A stretch of DNA of 64,000 nucleotides from Ewingella sp. CoE-038-23 (GCF_040419245.1 NZ_JAZHOH010000001.1:2976001-3040000); one strand, 5' to 3'; counted from the stretch's first letter, positions 1-11,543 are shown. Numbers and translations are program-made. Notes: generated by a model from the letters alone, not told the origin.

Positions 1-100
1 TCAAAAATTCTTGCCGGGTTGGCGTATATCGTTCGACAGCGCGTCCCTTGTTCTGGGATTTCGCGCGCAGCGGGCTCACGTCCGCCGCTTGGTGCCTTCA
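1..100. other. nuoF-nuoG spacer
   Basis: This is non-coding spacer downstream of nuoF. In the enteric nuo operon the next gene is nuoG, and no start codon for it is visible on the minus strand here. Its start should lie at or just beyond the left edge, so nuoG is not annotated. A 488-codon open frame on the plus strand begins here, but it is the antisense shadow of nuoF. Confidence 0.6.
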
Positions 101-1471
101 CTACCAGCGCTGTTTGAGCAGGTTGTTTGGCTGAATACCGCCAATCGCCCGCGCATTGCTGTAATGCTGCTTGGCGATGCCCGCCTCAAACTCGTCCCGG
201 AAATATTTAATCGCACTCTGCAGTGGCTCCACGGCACCCGGCGCGTGTGCGCAGAAGGTTTTGCCCGGACCAAGCTGGCGGCAAAGCTGCTCGAGCGTTT
301 CGATATCGCCCGGTTGGCCTTCGCCACGTTCCAGCGCGCGGAGGATCTTAACGCTCCACGGCAAACCGTCACGGCATGGCGTACACCAGCCGCAAGATTC
401 ACGAGCGAAGAACTCTTCCAGGTTACGCACCAGGGAAACCATGCCAATTTCGTGGTCAACGGCCATTGCCAGCGCAGTACCCATACGGCTACCCGCTTTG
501 CCGATGCTTTCGAAATCCATTGGCAGGTCGAGGTGGTTGCCGGTCAGGAAGTCCGTCCCTGCCCCACCCGGTTGCCAGGCTTTGAATTTCAGACCATCGC
601 GCATGCCACCGGCATAATCTTCGAGGATTTCACGTGCGGTGATACCAAACGGCAGCTCCCAAACGCCCGGATTTTTCACCCGACCGGAGAAGCCCATCAT
701 TTTGGTACCGGCATCATTACTTTTTCCTGCGGAAATACCTTTGTACCAATCCACGCCGTGCTCAACGATAGCCGGCACGTTGCACAGGGTTTCAACGTTG
801 TTTACACACGTTGGTTTGCCCCATACGCCAGACGATGCTGGGAAAGGTGGTTTGGAACGCGGGTTAGCACGGCGGCCTTCAAGGGAGTTAATCAGCGCGG
901 TTTCTTCACCACAGATGTAACGCCCTGCGCCGGTGTGCACCACCAGTTCAAAGTCAAAACCGGTACCGAGGATGTTTTTCCCCAGGAACCCAGCGGCTTT
1001 GGCTTCTTCAATGGCTTTACGCAAGTTCACTGCTGCTTCGATGTACTCGCCGCGCAGGAAGATGTAACCACGGTAGGCTTTCAACGCGAATGCGGCGATC
1101 AGCATGCCTTCCACCAGCAGGTGTGGCATTTGCTCCATCAGCATACGGTCTTTATACGTGCCCGGTTCCATCTCATCGGCGTTACAAAGCAGATAGCGGA
1201 TATTCATGCTTTCGTCTTTCGGCATCAGGCTCCACTTCAAACCGGTGGAGAAGCCTGCGCCGCCGCGGCCTTTCAGACCTGCGTCTTTGACCAGCGTGAC
1301 CACGTCATCCTGAGCCATACCTTTCAGCGCTTTCTCAGCACCGGCGTAGCCATTTTTGCTACGGTATTCGTCGAGGAAAACCGGCTGCTTGTCATCGCGC
1401 ATACGCCAGGTCAGCGGATGCATCTCTGGCGTGCGGATAATCTGTTTTGGCGTAAATCCCTGGAATGTCAT
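101..1471 (-). CDS. nuoF: NADH-quinone oxidoreductase subunit F
   Basis: NuoF is the NADH-binding subunit of respiratory complex I. It passes electrons from NADH through FMN to the N3 [4Fe-4S] cluster in the peripheral arm on the cytoplasmic side. The 456-residue protein carries the glycine-rich motif [10 protein letters not shown] (residues 68-77), a second nucleotide-site motif [10 protein letters not shown] (181-190) and cluster cysteines C360, C363, C366 and C407. It ends in LLKQRW like the E. coli protein (445 aa) and has a slightly longer N-terminus. Its ATG overlaps the nuoE stop by 4 bp (ATGA), the usual coupled arrangement. Identity is essentially certain. Confidence 0.98.
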   Translation of the reverse strand: MTFQGFTPKQIIRTPEMHPLTWRMRDDKQPVFLDEYRSKNGYAGAEKALKGMAQDDVVTLVKDAGLKGRGGAGFSTGLKWSLMPKDESMNIRYLLCNADEMEPGTYKDRMLMEQMPHLLVEGMLIAAFALKAYRGYIFLRGEYIEAAVNLRKAIEEAKAAGFLGKNILGTGFDFELVVHTGAGRYICGEETALINSLEGRRANPRSKPPFPASSGVWGKPTCVNNVETLCNVPAIVEHGVDWYKGISAGKSNDAGTKMMGFSGRVKNPGVWELPFGITAREILEDYAGGMRDGLKFKAWQPGGAGTDFLTGNHLDLPMDFESIGKAGSRMGTALAMAVDHEIGMVSLVRNLEEFFARESCGWCTPCRDGLPWSVKILRALERGEGQPGDIETLEQLCRQLGPGKTFCAHAPGAVEPLQSAIKYFRDEFEAGIAKQHYSNARAIGGIQPNNLLKQRW

Positions 1472-2007
1472 GAGTAACGCTCCAATAATTCACCAATGTT
1501 TTCCGGCTTCAGGTAGCTGTGAGTGTCCTCGTCGATCATCATCGTCGGGCCTTTGTCACAGTTACCCAAACAGCAGGTCGGCAGCAGAGTGAAGCGACCA
1601 TCTTCGGTCGTTTGGCCCGGCTTGATGTGCAGCTGTTCTTCGATTGCCGCCTGAATGCCTTGGTAACCGGTGATGTGGCACACCACGCTGTCACAATAGC
1701 GAATCACGTGGCGACCCACCGGCTGGCGGAAGATTTGGCTATAAAACGTTGCCACGCCTTCAACGTCACTGGCAGGAATATCGAGGATTTCAGCGATCGC
1801 GTAAATGGCACCATCTGGCACCCAGCCACGGTGTTTTTGCACGATTTTCAACGCTTCGATAGAGACCGCGCGGGCATCTTCGTAGTGGTGTTTTTCGTGC
1901 TCAATCGCTTCACGCTCAGCGTCATTAAGCTCGAACGCAGCAGGTTTTGCGGTCGGCTCGGAGACGTTGATGTACTGAACCTCTGAGTCTTTATTGATAT
2001 CTGTCAT
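1468..2007 (-). CDS. nuoE: NADH-quinone oxidoreductase subunit E
   Basis: NuoE is the thioredoxin-like subunit of the NADH dehydrogenase module and holds the N1a [2Fe-2S] cluster beside the FMN of NuoF. The 179-residue protein has the four expected ligands: C105 and C110 (CDSVVC) and C146 and C150 (CLGNC). It is 13 residues longer at the N-terminus than the 166-aa E. coli protein, in a hydrophilic and poorly conserved extension. It lies 2 bp after nuoCD and overlaps nuoF by 4 bp, so translation is probably coupled. Confidence 0.97.
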   Translation of the reverse strand: MTDINKDSEVQYINVSEPTAKPAAFELNDAEREAIEHEKHHYEDARAVSIEALKIVQKHRGWVPDGAIYAIAEILDIPASDVEGVATFYSQIFRQPVGRHVIRYCDSVVCHITGYQGIQAAIEEQLHIKPGQTTEDGRFTLLPTCCLGNCDKGPTMMIDEDTHSYLKPENIGELLERYS

Positions 2008-2009
2008 CG

Positions 2010-3809
2010 TTAGCGGTCCACATCTGACATTACAAAATCGATACTGCCCAGGTAGACGATCAAATCGGATACCAGGCTGCCACGGATAACTGACGGGATC
2101 TGCTGCAAATGCGGGAAGCTAGGCGTACGAACGCGGGTACGGTAGCTCATGGTGCTGCCGTCGCTCGTCAGGTAGTAGCTGTTGATCCCCTTGGTCGCTT
2201 CAATCATCTGGAAAGATTCTTGCGCAGGCATGACAGGACCCCAAGACACTTGCAGGAAGTGCGTGATCAGCGTCTCGATATGCTGCAGCGTGCGTTCTTT
2301 CGGTGGCGGCGTGGTCAGCGGGTGATCGGCCTTGAACGGGCCTGCTGGCATATTAGCGTAGCACTGTTCCAGAATGCGCAGACTCTGACGCAGCTCTTCT
2401 ACTTTCAGCATCACGCGCGAGTAGCAGTCGCTGACGCCGTCGCCCACTGGCACTTCAAACTCGAAGTTTTCGTAACCAGAATATGGACGCCATTTACGCA
2501 CATCGAAATCAATACCGGTCGCGCGCAGACCTGCACCCGTGGTGCCCCATGCCAACGCGTCTTCCGCGTTGTAAGCCGCAACGCCTTTCGAACGACCAAT
2601 CAGAATGGTGTTTTTCAGGGCAGCTTTAACATAAGAGTCCAGACGCGCAGGCATCCAGTCGAGGAATTCGCGCAGCAGGCGTTCCCAGCCTTTCGGCAGG
2701 TCGTGTGCAACACCGCCGATACGGAACCAGGCCGGGTGCATACGGAAGCCGGTGATGGCTTCGATCAAATCGTAGATTTTCTGACGGTCGGTGAACGCGA
2801 AGAAGACTGGCGTCATCGCACCGACGTCCTGAATGAACGTACTGATGTACAACAGGTGGCTGTTGATACGGAACAGTTCAGACAGCATCACGCGGATGGT
2901 GTTAACGCGATCGCCTACGGTAATACCAGCCAGTTTTTCAACTGCCAGCACGTAAGGCATTTCGTTAACGCAGCCGCCGAGGTATTCGATACGGTCGGTG
3001 TACGGAATGTAGCTGTGCCATGACTGGCGTTCGCCCATTTTTTCCGCACCGCGGTGGTGGTAACCCACGTCCGGCACGCAGTCGACAATCTCTTCGCCAT
3101 CAAGCTGCAAGATGATGCGGAACGCACCGTGCGCAGACGGGTGGTTTGGACCGAGGTTGAGGAACATGAAGTCCTCGTTTTCGGTACCGCGCTTCATGCC
3201 CCAGTCTTCAGGCTTGAAAGTCAGTGACTCCATCTCCAGATCTTCTTTCTGCTTAGTCAGCTCGAAAGGATCGAATTCGGTAGCACGGGCCGGATAGTCT
3301 TTACGCAGCGGGTGCCCTTCCCACGTCTGAGGCATCATGATGCGCGTCAGGTGCGGGTGGCCGTCGAAGGTAATGCCGAACATTTCCCACGTTTCGCGCT
3401 CATACCAGTTGGCGTTCGGGAACACCTTGGTGATGGTCGGAAGGTGCAGGTCGTTTTCTGACAACGCCACCTTGAGCATAATGTCGCGATTACGCTCAAC
3501 GGAAATCAGGTGATAGAAAACGGAAAAATCCGCGGCCGGTAAACCGTCGCGGTGAGTACGTAAACGCTCATCTACGCCATGCAGGTCGAACAGCATGACA
3601 TAAGGCTTTGGCTGTTTTCGTAAAAAGGTGATCGCTTCCAGTATCTGTTCGCGCTTGATCCACACCACGGGTATACCGGTACGGGTCGGTTGAACAGTAA
3701 AGGCCTCAGGCCCAAAACGGTTACGCAATTCGCCGATGACCGGATCATCAAGATGATCTCGGGTTTGCCATGCTGGCTGAGCGGTGTCTTGCGTCGTCAA
3801 ATCTGTCAT
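2010..3809 (-). CDS. nuoC: Fused NADH-quinone oxidoreductase subunit C/D
   Basis: This is the fused NuoCD connecting subunit of complex I (599 aa, E. coli about 600), also called nuoCD. Residues 1 to about 190 are the NuoC (30 kDa) domain, containing HPLRKDYP. From about 210 on it is the NuoD (49 kDa) domain, which starts with [12 protein letters not shown] and ends in [11 protein letters not shown]. NuoD lines the quinone pocket together with NuoB. The fusion is characteristic of enteric complex I. A 90-bp gap separates it from nuoB, and nuoE follows after 2 bp. Confidence 0.97.
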   Translation of the reverse strand: MTDLTTQDTAQPAWQTRDHLDDPVIGELRNRFGPEAFTVQPTRTGIPVVWIKREQILEAITFLRKQPKPYVMLFDLHGVDERLRTHRDGLPAADFSVFYHLISVERNRDIMLKVALSENDLHLPTITKVFPNANWYERETWEMFGITFDGHPHLTRIMMPQTWEGHPLRKDYPARATEFDPFELTKQKEDLEMESLTFKPEDWGMKRGTENEDFMFLNLGPNHPSAHGAFRIILQLDGEEIVDCVPDVGYHHRGAEKMGERQSWHSYIPYTDRIEYLGGCVNEMPYVLAVEKLAGITVGDRVNTIRVMLSELFRINSHLLYISTFIQDVGAMTPVFFAFTDRQKIYDLIEAITGFRMHPAWFRIGGVAHDLPKGWERLLREFLDWMPARLDSYVKAALKNTILIGRSKGVAAYNAEDALAWGTTGAGLRATGIDFDVRKWRPYSGYENFEFEVPVGDGVSDCYSRVMLKVEELRQSLRILEQCYANMPAGPFKADHPLTTPPPKERTLQHIETLITHFLQVSWGPVMPAQESFQMIEATKGINSYYLTSDGSTMSYRTRVRTPSFPHLQQIPSVIRGSLVSDLIVYLGSIDFVMSDVDR

Positions 3810-3899
3810 TTTATTTTCACCACACTAAATGGTCATTTATGCCGTAAGGGGGTGTATCGCTACCAACCGCCCCTCAGGGTTGACTCTCAGACCGCAGTG

Positions 3900-4574
3900 T
3901 TAAATCTCGTCAGGAGACTTCAGATTCGTCACGGCGATACGCTCTGCGCGTTTACGCTCTTTCTCAGATTGCATATTCGCGCGGTAAACGCCCTGATCCC
4001 CAACAACCCACGACAGCGGGCGACGTTCTTTGCCGATAGATTCTTGCAGCAGTAACAGGGCCTGCATGTAAGCTTCCGGGCGCGGCGGGCAACCTGGGAT
4101 ATACACATCAACCGGTAAGAACTTATCTACACCCTGAACCACGGAGTAGATGTCGTACATACCACCGGAGTTAGCACATGCGCCCATCGAGATAACCCAT
4201 TTCGGCTCAAGCATTTGGTCATACAAACGCTGAATAACCGGGGCCATCTTGGTAAAACAGGTTCCTGCTACTACCATGAAATCGGCCTGGCGCGGAGAAG
4301 CACGGAGAACTTCAGCACCAAAACGAGCAACGTCGTGTACCGCAGTAAACGACGTCACCATTTCAACGTAGCAGCACGAAAGGCCGAAGTTATACGGCCA
4401 AAGGGAGTTTTTGCGACCCCAGTTCACCATCCCATGCATCGCCTCTTCGAGGTTCCCCATGAAGACGCTGCGCTTTACCTGTTCTTGCAGAGGATCACCG
4501 ACGATCTCTTGCTTTTGCAGGGGGTAACGGTCGTTCTCACCGTCCGGGTCTATGCGGGTGAGCGTATAGTCCAT
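3900..4574 (-). CDS. nuoB: NADH-quinone oxidoreductase subunit B
   Basis: NuoB carries the terminal N2 [4Fe-4S] cluster that hands electrons to quinone. The 224-residue protein has the unusual tandem cysteine pair C67-C68 (GLSCCYVEM), plus C133 (GACANSGG) and C162 (IPGCPPRPE), matching the known ligands with an offset of 4 from E. coli NuoB (220 aa). It starts 19 bp after the nuoA stop. The product sits at the junction of the peripheral arm and the membrane arm. Confidence 0.98.
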   Translation of the reverse strand: MDYTLTRIDPDGENDRYPLQKQEIVGDPLQEQVKRSVFMGNLEEAMHGMVNWGRKNSLWPYNFGLSCCYVEMVTSFTAVHDVARFGAEVLRASPRQADFMVVAGTCFTKMAPVIQRLYDQMLEPKWVISMGACANSGGMYDIYSVVQGVDKFLPVDVYIPGCPPRPEAYMQALLLLQESIGKERRPLSWVVGDQGVYRANMQSEKERKRAERIAVTNLKSPDEI

Positions 4575-4593
4575 CTTATTGCCTCGCTATTAC

Positions 4594-5031
4594 TTACTGC
4601 GGATGACTGTTGGTGTTAATCGCTGGGCTCGGTTTAACAGGTCCTTTCGAACGTGTTGGTGTCCAGTCCAATGCGCCAATACGCACCAGATAAAACAGAC
4701 CGGCTAACAGGACTAAAATGAAAATGGCGGCTTCGACGAACCCGACCCACCCGCTTTCACGGATAGAGGTTGACCATGCATAGAGATACAGGGCTTCCAC
4801 GTCGAAAATGACGAAAAACATCGCGACTAGATAGAATTTGGCGGAAAGACGCATGCGGGCGGTACCCACGGATGCGATACCAGATTCGAAAGGCGTGTTT
4901 TTGTATCGCGCTCTGGCTCTCCCGCCAAGGAACGCTGCGCCCAGTAACATGAGGCAACAAAGACCTATTGCGACGATCAGAAATACCGCGAACGCCCAGT
5001 GTTGAGCGATAACTTCAGTGGCTGTTGACAT
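4594..5031 (-). CDS. nuoA: NADH-quinone oxidoreductase subunit A
   Basis: NuoA is a small membrane subunit of complex I and the first gene of the nuo operon. The 145-residue protein (E. coli 147) has three hydrophobic segments: near residues 13-35, about 64-86 ([20 protein letters not shown]) and 96-118. The loop and helix with the conserved acidic [11 protein letters not shown] motif is present. It is followed by nuoB after 19 bp. The operon promoter must lie upstream in the long gap towards lrhA. Confidence 0.95.
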   Translation of the reverse strand: MSTATEVIAQHWAFAVFLIVAIGLCCLMLLGAAFLGGRARARYKNTPFESGIASVGTARMRLSAKFYLVAMFFVIFDVEALYLYAWSTSIRESGWVGFVEAAIFILVLLAGLFYLVRIGALDWTPTRSKGPVKPSPAINTNSHPQ

Positions 5032-5740
5032 ACTCTTAGCTTACTCATCAAAAGCGGCGCAATTGCATCTGCTCTTTAACGGCAGCTTGCACACCACATC
5101 GATTCAAGGGAAGGATTAATAACCACACCGTTTCACGGCTTATAAACGGTTTAAGCCAGTGATTTACTGTGGGCTTTTTACTCCTTTCTATAACCTTTTG
5201 TCAACTTAGACAAAAGTATCTCCACATTAATTTACATGCTTATCATTTTATTAACATATCATGCGACGTCGATGTGCTAAATCGAGTCAGTAAAATAGTT
5301 TGATAGAACAAAGGCATGTTCTCGGGATTTAATGCTTCGAGCCAAACAATAGCATTGTCGCAGGAATAAGCGTTTCTTCCACTCACTAAACAAGGCTATT
5401 TTTTTGATCCAGGACACAGTTTGGGCAAGTTTGATGGTAAAAAGCGCAGCGATTTAACAACTTTTTTTGAAAAACTTAAATTCCAAAGCAGTTTTTCGCT
5501 AAGGATTAGGATCGAAAACAGAGGCGTTTTAGCGCGTTTTTAGGCTTTCTGGATCGAAGAAAAGAGAGGCATTCTGGCAGGGGAGTGCTGAGGTTTAGCG
5601 AGAAAAATACGCATCAGCATTAAAAAATTCGACAAAGCCTTTATTTTGGTTACTTTGACTACCTCTTTATAAGCACAACACTTTACCCCCCATCCCCGAT
5701 AAGCTTCAGGGGTGGGGGTAAAGTGGCGCAGAAGATCTGC
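5032..5740 (-). promoter_or_regulatory. nuo operon upstream region
   Basis: This 709-bp stretch between nuoA and lrhA has no credible coding frame. It is AT-rich, and because both genes run leftward it must contain the nuo promoter and the lrhA 3' end. In E. coli the matching region is long and binds several global regulators (ArcA, NarL, Fis, IHF), which is established knowledge. I could not pinpoint individual sites or a convincing -10/-35 pair here. Confidence 0.5.
5680..5724 (-). terminator. Hairpin downstream of lrhA
   Basis: An inverted repeat with arms 5680-5690 (ACTTTACCCCC) and 5714-5724 is extended inwards by a second C/G block. It folds into a strong GC-rich stem just after the lrhA stop. 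No U-run follows on the minus strand, so it may block exonucleases or be a Rho-assisted end rather than a classical intrinsic terminator. Confidence 0.5.
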
Positions 5741-6685
5741 TTAAAGTTTAGGCTCGGCAACCACGCTGCGGTCATCGTCAGCCACTGAGCTTTGAGCATA
5801 GGCGCTCAAAGAGTAAGGGTCATTCCCCTGCTCCACGGCATTAAAAATCGCCATCGCTAACTCGTTTTCACTGTGTGAGTTCTTATACAGCACGTACTGA
5901 GTGTCAGGCAGGCGCGGTAGGCCCTCCTGCTCGCCCAAAACGCGCAGTTCAGGACTCATCATCTCAATTGGCCGTGCCGTCACCCCTAAACCTGCTCTTA
6001 CCGCCGCACGAATGGCAGACAGCGTAGAAGCCACGTAAGCAATACGCCATGGAATACCGGCTTGGTTCAGGTAATCGATTGCCATGGTACGGTAAGGGCT
6101 AGGTTCATCGAGCACAACTAAGGGCACGCTGTCGCCAGATGGGTATGAGAAGTCAGCGGAGCAATACCAAAGCGTTGGCGATGTACGCAACACAATATGC
6201 GGATGATCGGTGCTGGTCACCGTGGTGATCGCTAAGTCAATTTCTTCATTTTCGAGCATAGACAGCATAAACGGACTACGCTGTACTCTGACGTCGATAG
6301 ATAACTTGGGATAAATCGATGTCACCCGGCTCAGCAAAAACGGCAATATGGTGTCAGCAGTGTCGTCTGATGCGCCAATGGTGATGCCACCCTGTACATT
6401 GCTGTACATAAGGGAGGTACAGGCTTCATCGTTGAAGCGCAGAATTTTCCGAGCATAGCCAAGCAGTTGAATACCGTGTTCGGTCAATAACTTATTACGT
6501 CCGTGTCTGGCAAACAGCTCTTTACCTACCAGTTGTTCGAGACGCTGCATTTGTTGACTGACGGCTGATTGTGTACGGCATACGGCGGCTGCGGCTGCGG
6601 CAAACGTATTTAAATCAGCAACTGCAACAAAAGTCCTCAGCAGATCAAGGTCAAGATTGAGGATTGGACGATTTGCATTTGTCAT
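5741..6685 (-). CDS. lrhA: LysR-type regulator LrhA
   Basis: LrhA is a LysR-family regulator (HexA/PecT group) that in enterics represses flagellar, motility and type 1 fimbria genes and affects RpoS turnover. The 314-residue protein has an N-terminal winged helix-turn-helix (about 12-72, with [12 protein letters not shown] and [12 protein letters not shown]) almost identical to E. coli LrhA (312 aa). A C-terminal effector-binding domain follows, with AYVASTL and [11 protein letters not shown]. It lies upstream of nuo as in E. coli. The C-terminal 40 residues diverge, as is usual for this family. Confidence 0.95.
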   Translation of the reverse strand: MTNANRPILNLDLDLLRTFVAVADLNTFAAAAAAVCRTQSAVSQQMQRLEQLVGKELFARHGRNKLLTEHGIQLLGYARKILRFNDEACTSLMYSNVQGGITIGASDDTADTILPFLLSRVTSIYPKLSIDVRVQRSPFMLSMLENEEIDLAITTVTSTDHPHIVLRTSPTLWYCSADFSYPSGDSVPLVVLDEPSPYRTMAIDYLNQAGIPWRIAYVASTLSAIRAAVRAGLGVTARPIEMMSPELRVLGEQEGLPRLPDTQYVLYKNSHSENELAMAIFNAVEQGNDPYSLSAYAQSSVADDDRSVVAEPKL

Positions 6686-7667
6686 AGTTTTTCTTCACTT
6701 TTAAAATCTAATAACAAGCTACCCTGATTGATGCGGCAAAGTTCCCGCAAAATGCAGAATACCAGATATGACGCATACTCACTCATTAGATAAGCGGAAA
6801 TGAGAAATATTTCTGCAATACGAATCCATTTTATAGGAACAATTCCCTTTTTTATGCTCTAAATGACCAATTATCTGCTCAACCTAAATTAATAAAAATG
6901 ATTAGAACAACTAAATTGAGATTTTTTAGTCATATTTATCTGAGAGTTTTTATTGCGTCACAGAGCCGCAGACAGCAAGCCCTGCGGGGACAAACCGCAT
7001 TAAACTCACACAGAAATATAAGCATTATTAATTAATGTATTTGACCCAAAGAAATATAATTCAATAAATTCATTGATTCACACTCGAAGACATACTTTGT
7101 ATGGGTCTAATGAGTTAAACCAACCTTAAGAATTTTCCCACAAATTTTAGAATGAAGTTTGTATCTCAATAGAAATATATTCGTTAGCTGAACTTACAGA
7201 GTACTGACAAAAGCATTGGCAGAAAATGCGAATCAGCTCTGTTAATTTATCCAGTCTCAGTAAACAATACATTGAGGTCTATTAGGATATCTTTTATACA
7301 CTAAAGAGACACCTAAGAACCCAACTCAGTTCAATTTTTTAAATTTCTCTTATTATCCGGTGACTTACAAAGTGATCTTTGAGCATTAATTGCTCTTTCT
7401 GTACTCCATGCATTACGCCTATGGGCAGTAAGTGCAATCCACACAGAGCATCCATCTAGAAAAAAGTGAAAATGTAGTGTTTAACTCCACGTTAAAAATA
7501 CAACGCCTCTACTTACTTCACTAACCACAGGGTGAGTAATGTTTTGCACCAAAGCTGGGCACTGCCCTTCAAAAGAGGTCTGAGTGAGAGTAAATTGGCT
7601 GCTTCGCTTTGTTCCACGGCATTGGCGCCAAGGAAGAACAGGCTTTACATAAAAGGCTCACCATTAC
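6686..7667. promoter_or_regulatory. lrhA-alaA divergent intergenic region
   Basis: This 982-bp AT-rich region separates divergent lrhA and alaA and must hold both promoters. I found no coding frame, tRNA-like fold or strong hairpin. A perfect 10-bp palindrome (TTGGCGCCAA, 7622-7631) lies 36 bp before the alaA start, but I cannot assign it to a regulator. E. coli has a similarly long gap here and a long lrhA leader, so the length is conserved rather than an insertion. Confidence 0.4.
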
Positions 7668-8882
7668 ATGTCCCCGATTGAAAAATCCCGCAAACTGGAC
7701 AACGTCTGCTACGACATTCGCGGCCCGGTACTCAAAGAAGCAAAACGTCTGGAAGAAGAAGGTAATAAGGTCCTCAAACTGAACATCGGCAACCCTGCCC
7801 CGTTCGGTTTTGACGCGCCTGATGAGATTCTGGTCGACGTTATCCGAAACTTACCGACCGCTCAGGGTTATTGTGACTCGAAAGGCCTTTTTTCTGCCCG
7901 TAAAGCCATCATGCAGCATTATCAGGCGCGCGAAATGCGTGATATCACCGTTGAAGATATCTATATCGGCAACGGCGTGTCTGAACTGATCGTGCAATCA
8001 ATGCAGGCGCTGTTGAATACCGGCGACGAAATGCTGGTTCCGGCTCCTGATTACCCACTGTGGACCGCCGCAGTTTCGCTGTCCGGCGGTAATGCCGTTC
8101 ACTATCTTTGCGACGAAGGAGCAGACTGGTTCCCGGACCTCGACGACATTCGCGCCAAAATCACCCCGCGCACTCGCGGGATTGTGATCATCAACCCGAA
8201 CAACCCGACGGGCGCGGTTTATAGCAAAGAGCTGCTGCTGGAGATCGTCAAGATAGCTCGCGAGCACAACCTGATCATCTTCTCTGATGAAATCTACGAC
8301 AAGATTCTGTATGACGACGCCGAGCACATTTCTATCGCTTCGCTGGCGCCGGACCTGTTGACCGTTACCTTTAACGGCCTGTCGAAAACCTACCGCGTGG
8401 CGGGTTTCCGTCAGGGCTGGATGGTGCTGAACGGGCCGAAAAAACACGCCAAAGGCTATATCGAAGGTTTGGAAATGCTGGCGTCGATGCGCCTGTGCGC
8501 CAACGTGCCGATGCAGCACGCCATTCAAACCGCGCTGGGCGGCTACCAAAGTATCAGCGAGTTTATTCAGCCGGGCGGCCGCCTGTATGAACAGCGGGAC
8601 AGAGCCTGGGAGTTGATCAATCAGATCCCGGGGGTCTCCTGCGTCAAGCCGAAAGGCGCGCTGTACATGTTCCCGAAAATCGACGCCAAGCGTTTTAATA
8701 TTCACGATGACCAGAAGATGGTGCTGGATCTGCTGTTACAGCAAAAAGTCCTGCTGGTTCAAGGCTCGGCGTTCAACTGGCCGTATCCTGACCACGTGCG
8801 CATCGTCACCCTGCCGCGCGTCGACGAGCTGGAAATGGCCGTGGGTAAACTCGGTCGCTTCCTCGAAACCTATCGTCAGTAA
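7668..8882 (+). CDS. alaA: Glutamate-pyruvate aminotransferase AlaA
   Basis: AlaA is a PLP-dependent class I aminotransferase that makes L-alanine from pyruvate and glutamate. The 404-residue protein (E. coli 405) shows the fold type I motifs IINPNNPTGA (175-184), SDEIYD (206-211) and the PLP lysine K240 in FNGLSKTYR. The guanidinium-binding region near the C-terminus (DHVRIVTLP) is present. It is transcribed rightward and is followed 130 bp later by yfbR, with a GC-rich hairpin between them. Confidence 0.96.
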   Translation: MSPIEKSRKLDNVCYDIRGPVLKEAKRLEEEGNKVLKLNIGNPAPFGFDAPDEILVDVIRNLPTAQGYCDSKGLFSARKAIMQHYQAREMRDITVEDIYIGNGVSELIVQSMQALLNTGDEMLVPAPDYPLWTAAVSLSGGNAVHYLCDEGADWFPDLDDIRAKITPRTRGIVIINPNNPTGAVYSKELLLEIVKIAREHNLIIFSDEIYDKILYDDAEHISIASLAPDLLTVTFNGLSKTYRVAGFRQGWMVLNGPKKHAKGYIEGLEMLASMRLCANVPMQHAIQTALGGYQSISEFIQPGGRLYEQRDRAWELINQIPGVSCVKPKGALYMFPKIDAKRFNIHDDQKMVLDLLLQQKVLLVQGSAFNWPYPDHVRIVTLPRVDELEMAVGKLGRFLETYRQ

Positions 8883-8894
8883 GTTCGTCCATCA

Positions 8895-8918
8895 AGGGCG
8901 TCGCGCCGCCGACGCCCT
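8895..8918 (+). terminator. Hairpin after alaA
   Basis: A 9-bp perfect stem (AGGGCGTCG at 8895-8903, CGACGCCCT at 8910-8918) with a 6-nt loop follows the alaA stop. It lacks an immediate U-run, so it could be a weak terminator or an mRNA-stabilising stem ahead of yfbR. Confidence 0.4.
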
Positions 8919-9012
8919 GCTCCTTCCCAATGATTTTTGTTGTTATCAGGGTGACACAGCCCCATTCCATGCTCACAATAGTGTTCATTCGCCGTAGATA
9001 TTTGAGAGTGTT

Positions 9013-9612
9013 ATGAGCCAAAGCCACTTCTTTGCCCACCTGTCTCGTTTGAAATTGATTGGCCGCTGGCCGCTGATGCGCAATGTGCGTACTGAGAACG
9101 TCTCTGAGCACAGCCTGCAGGTGGCTTTCGTCGCCCACGCCCTGGCCCTGATCAAAAACCGCAAGTTTAATGGCAACCTCAATGCCGAGCGCGTCGCTCT
9201 GCTGGCGATGTACCACGACGCCAGCGAGGTGCTGACCGGCGACATGCCGACGCCCATCAAGTATTACAACCCGCAGATCGCCCACGAATACAAAAAGATA
9301 GAGAAAATTGCTCAGCAGAAGCTGATCGAGATGCTGCCGCTGGAGCTGCAGGATGATTTCCGTTCATTGATTGACGAGCACTATTACAGTGAAGAGGAAA
9401 AACTGACGGTGAAACAGGCGGATGCCCTATGCGCCTATTTGAAATGTCTGGAAGAGTTGTCGGCGGGTAATAACGAATTCAAGCTGGCGAAGGCCCGTCT
9501 GGAGAAGACGCTGGCGCTGCGCCAAAGCCCGGAAATGGACTACTTTATGGAGGTCTTCATTCCGAGCTTTAGTCTGTCACTGGATGAAATCAGCCTCGAC
9601 TCCCCGCTCTGA
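9013..9612 (+). CDS. yfbR: 5'-deoxynucleotidase YfbR
   Basis: YfbR is an HD-domain phosphohydrolase that removes phosphate from deoxynucleoside 5'-monophosphates and helps balance dNTP pools. At 199 residues it equals the E. coli length. The metal-binding residues are visible: H33 (VSEHSLQV), H68-D69 (MYHDASE) and D137 (KQADALCA). It ends 4 bp before the stop of the convergent yfbS, with no terminator between them. Confidence 0.95.
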   Translation: MSQSHFFAHLSRLKLIGRWPLMRNVRTENVSEHSLQVAFVAHALALIKNRKFNGNLNAERVALLAMYHDASEVLTGDMPTPIKYYNPQIAHEYKKIEKIAQQKLIEMLPLELQDDFRSLIDEHYYSEEEKLTVKQADALCAYLKCLEELSAGNNEFKLAKARLEKTLALRQSPEMDYFMEVFIPSFSLSLDEISLDSPL

Positions 9613-9616
9613 GTGC

Positions 9617-11449
9617 TTAAAACGGAAACAGCAGCGGTACCAGAAACACGCTGATGGCCATCACCATCAGCGTAAAAGGCACGCCAATGCGAATAAAGTC
9701 GCTGAAACTGTAATTGCCCGGCACCATTACCAGCGTATTCACCGGTGAAGAAACCGGCGTCATAAAGGCCGCCGAGGCCGCAATCGCAATGATCATGGTG
9801 AAGGGATAAGGCGACAGCCCCATCTGCTGGGCCGTGGCAATGGCAATCGGCGCCATCAGCACCGCCGTGGCGGTATTGGAAATAAACAGGCCAATGGTCG
9901 CGCAGAGCACAAACAGGCTGAGCAGCATGATATGCGGGCCATAGCCGCCACTGACGTCCATCAGCCCTTTGACAATCAGCGCCACCCCACCGGTCTTCTG
10001 CAATGCCAGCGCAAAGGGCATCATCCCCACGATAAGCAGCAGGCTCGGCCAGTGAATGGATTTATAAGCCCCTTCCATGGTGATACAGCGGAATTTGCCC
10101 ATCAGCAGGCAGGCAACAATGGCGGCAATCACGTTCGGCACTTCATCCGTCAGCATCAGCGCCACCATCAGCGCCAAGCAGAACAACGCGTGCGGGGCCT
10201 GACTGACGGCGGGCGCGACGTCATCCACCTCGGCGGGCAGATTCAAGACAATAAAATGATGAGTTTGCTGCTGAAGCTGGCGGATAAGCTTCCAGTCGCC
10301 GATAACCAGCAAGGTATCGCCCAGCTGAAGTTCTTCGTCGATAAGCTTGCCTTCGAGGGCTTCGCCGTTGCGGCGAATGCCAACCACGTTAAGCCCGTAA
10401 CGCGAGCGGAAACTCACCTGCTGCAAGCTTTTGCCCAGCAGCTCGGAATCGGGAATCAGTGACACTTCCGCCATACCTACGTCGCGCGACTGCTCGGAGA
10501 AGTAGTCGCCGCGCAGCACCATCGGCTCGAGTTTTTCATCGGTCAGAAATTGCCTGACCGAAATTTCACTGTCCGCCATATCAATCAGCAGCACGTCTCT
10601 GGCCCGCAGCTCAGTGCTGCCGGTGGCGCTGACCATAATGCGGCGGAATTTGCGCCAGCGCTCAATCCCCACCACGTTGGCGCTGTAGCGCGAACGCAGG
10701 TGCACATCATCCAGCGTTTTACCCACCAGCGGAGAATCCGGGCGGATCGCCATGCGCCTTGCCCTGCCGGTTAAGCGATAATCGCGGATCAGGTCACGGA
10801 AAGTACGGCGCTGCCAGTCCTCTTTTTTAGCGCCGCTGTTTTCGCCAGAAAGCCAGCGGCGGGCGATAAGCATGTAGCCAACGCCCATAATCAACACCAC
10901 CAGGCCAATCGGCGTCACGCCAAAAAAGCCAAAGCCGTCAAAGCCTTCGCGCAGTAACTCGCTGTTAACCACCATGTTAGGCGGCGTCGCGACCAGCGTC
11001 ATCATGCCGCTGATCAGCCCGGCGAAGCTCAGCGGCATCATCAGGCGGGCGGGAGAGGTTTTCATTTTAGCGGCGACGCTTAACACCACCGGGATGAAAA
11101 TCGCCACCACGCCGGTCGAGCTCATAAAGGCCCCCAGCCCGGCGACGGTGATCATCAGCAGCACCAGCATGCGCGTTTCGCTGTTGCCCGCGACCTTCAT
11201 CAGCCATTCGCCAACCTGATAAGCCACGCCGGTTCGCACCAGCCCGTGACCAATGACAAAGAGTGCGGCAATCAAAATAACGTTCGGATCGCTAAACCCG
11301 GCCATGGCCTCATGCAGCGTCAGAGTGCCACTCATCACGAAGGCGACAATCACGAGTAAAGCCACGACGTCCATGCGCAATTTATTGCTGGCGAACAGCA
11401 CCATTGCGACAATTAAAAGCAACAACACCCATATCAGTTCACTGGTCAA
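9617..11449 (-). CDS. yfbS: Putative anion transporter YfbS (TTG start)
   Basis: YfbS is a SLC13/DASS-like integral membrane protein whose central cytoplasmic part holds two RCK_C (TrkA-C) regulatory domains. Hydrophobic segments flank these domains (about 5-205 and 400-610). [11 protein letters not shown] and SPVNTLV are ion-transporter-like re-entrant motifs. I chose the TTG start at 11449: GGAG lies 7 nt upstream and the length becomes 610 aa, the same as E. coli. The longer frame to 11518 would begin inside the U-run of the hxpA terminator. The substrate is unknown. Confidence 0.88.
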   Translation of the reverse strand: MTSELIWVLLLLIVAMVLFASNKLRMDVVALLVIVAFVMSGTLTLHEAMAGFSDPNVILIAALFVIGHGLVRTGVAYQVGEWLMKVAGNSETRMLVLLMITVAGLGAFMSSTGVVAIFIPVVLSVAAKMKTSPARLMMPLSFAGLISGMMTLVATPPNMVVNSELLREGFDGFGFFGVTPIGLVVLIMGVGYMLIARRWLSGENSGAKKEDWQRRTFRDLIRDYRLTGRARRMAIRPDSPLVGKTLDDVHLRSRYSANVVGIERWRKFRRIMVSATGSTELRARDVLLIDMADSEISVRQFLTDEKLEPMVLRGDYFSEQSRDVGMAEVSLIPDSELLGKSLQQVSFRSRYGLNVVGIRRNGEALEGKLIDEELQLGDTLLVIGDWKLIRQLQQQTHHFIVLNLPAEVDDVAPAVSQAPHALFCLALMVALMLTDEVPNVIAAIVACLLMGKFRCITMEGAYKSIHWPSLLLIVGMMPFALALQKTGGVALIVKGLMDVSGGYGPHIMLLSLFVLCATIGLFISNTATAVLMAPIAIATAQQMGLSPYPFTMIIAIAASAAFMTPVSSPVNTLVMVPGNYSFSDFIRIGVPFTLMVMAISVFLVPLLFPF

Positions 11450-11518
11450 AACAAGGCTCCGTTTGTGATGAAAAGTAAAAGGCCGCAAGCTGAGACACCA
11501 TGCCTGAAAGCATGCCAT

Positions 11519-11543
11519 AAAAAAACCCCGCCGAAGCGGGGTT
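11519..11543 (-). terminator. Intrinsic terminator of hxpA
   Basis: The stem AACCCCGC (11524-11531) pairs with GCGGGGTT (11536-11543) around a 4-nt loop. On the minus strand a run of U residues follows directly. It lies 39 bp after the hxpA stop and just before yfbS. Confidence 0.9.

Noticed and set aside
11..1477. A 488-codon open frame on the plus strand opposite nuoF
   Set aside because: It is the complement of a highly conserved gene, has no ribosome binding site or family resemblance, and arises from codon bias of nuoF.
2109..3023. A 304-codon plus-strand frame opposite nuoCD
   Set aside because: Antisense shadow of a certain gene; composition rich in His, Gln and Arg is typical of reversed coding sequence.
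7622..7631. A 10-bp palindrome TTGGCGCCAA before alaA as an operator
   Set aside because: Perfect but short, and not assignable to a known regulator; noted in the intergenic entry only.
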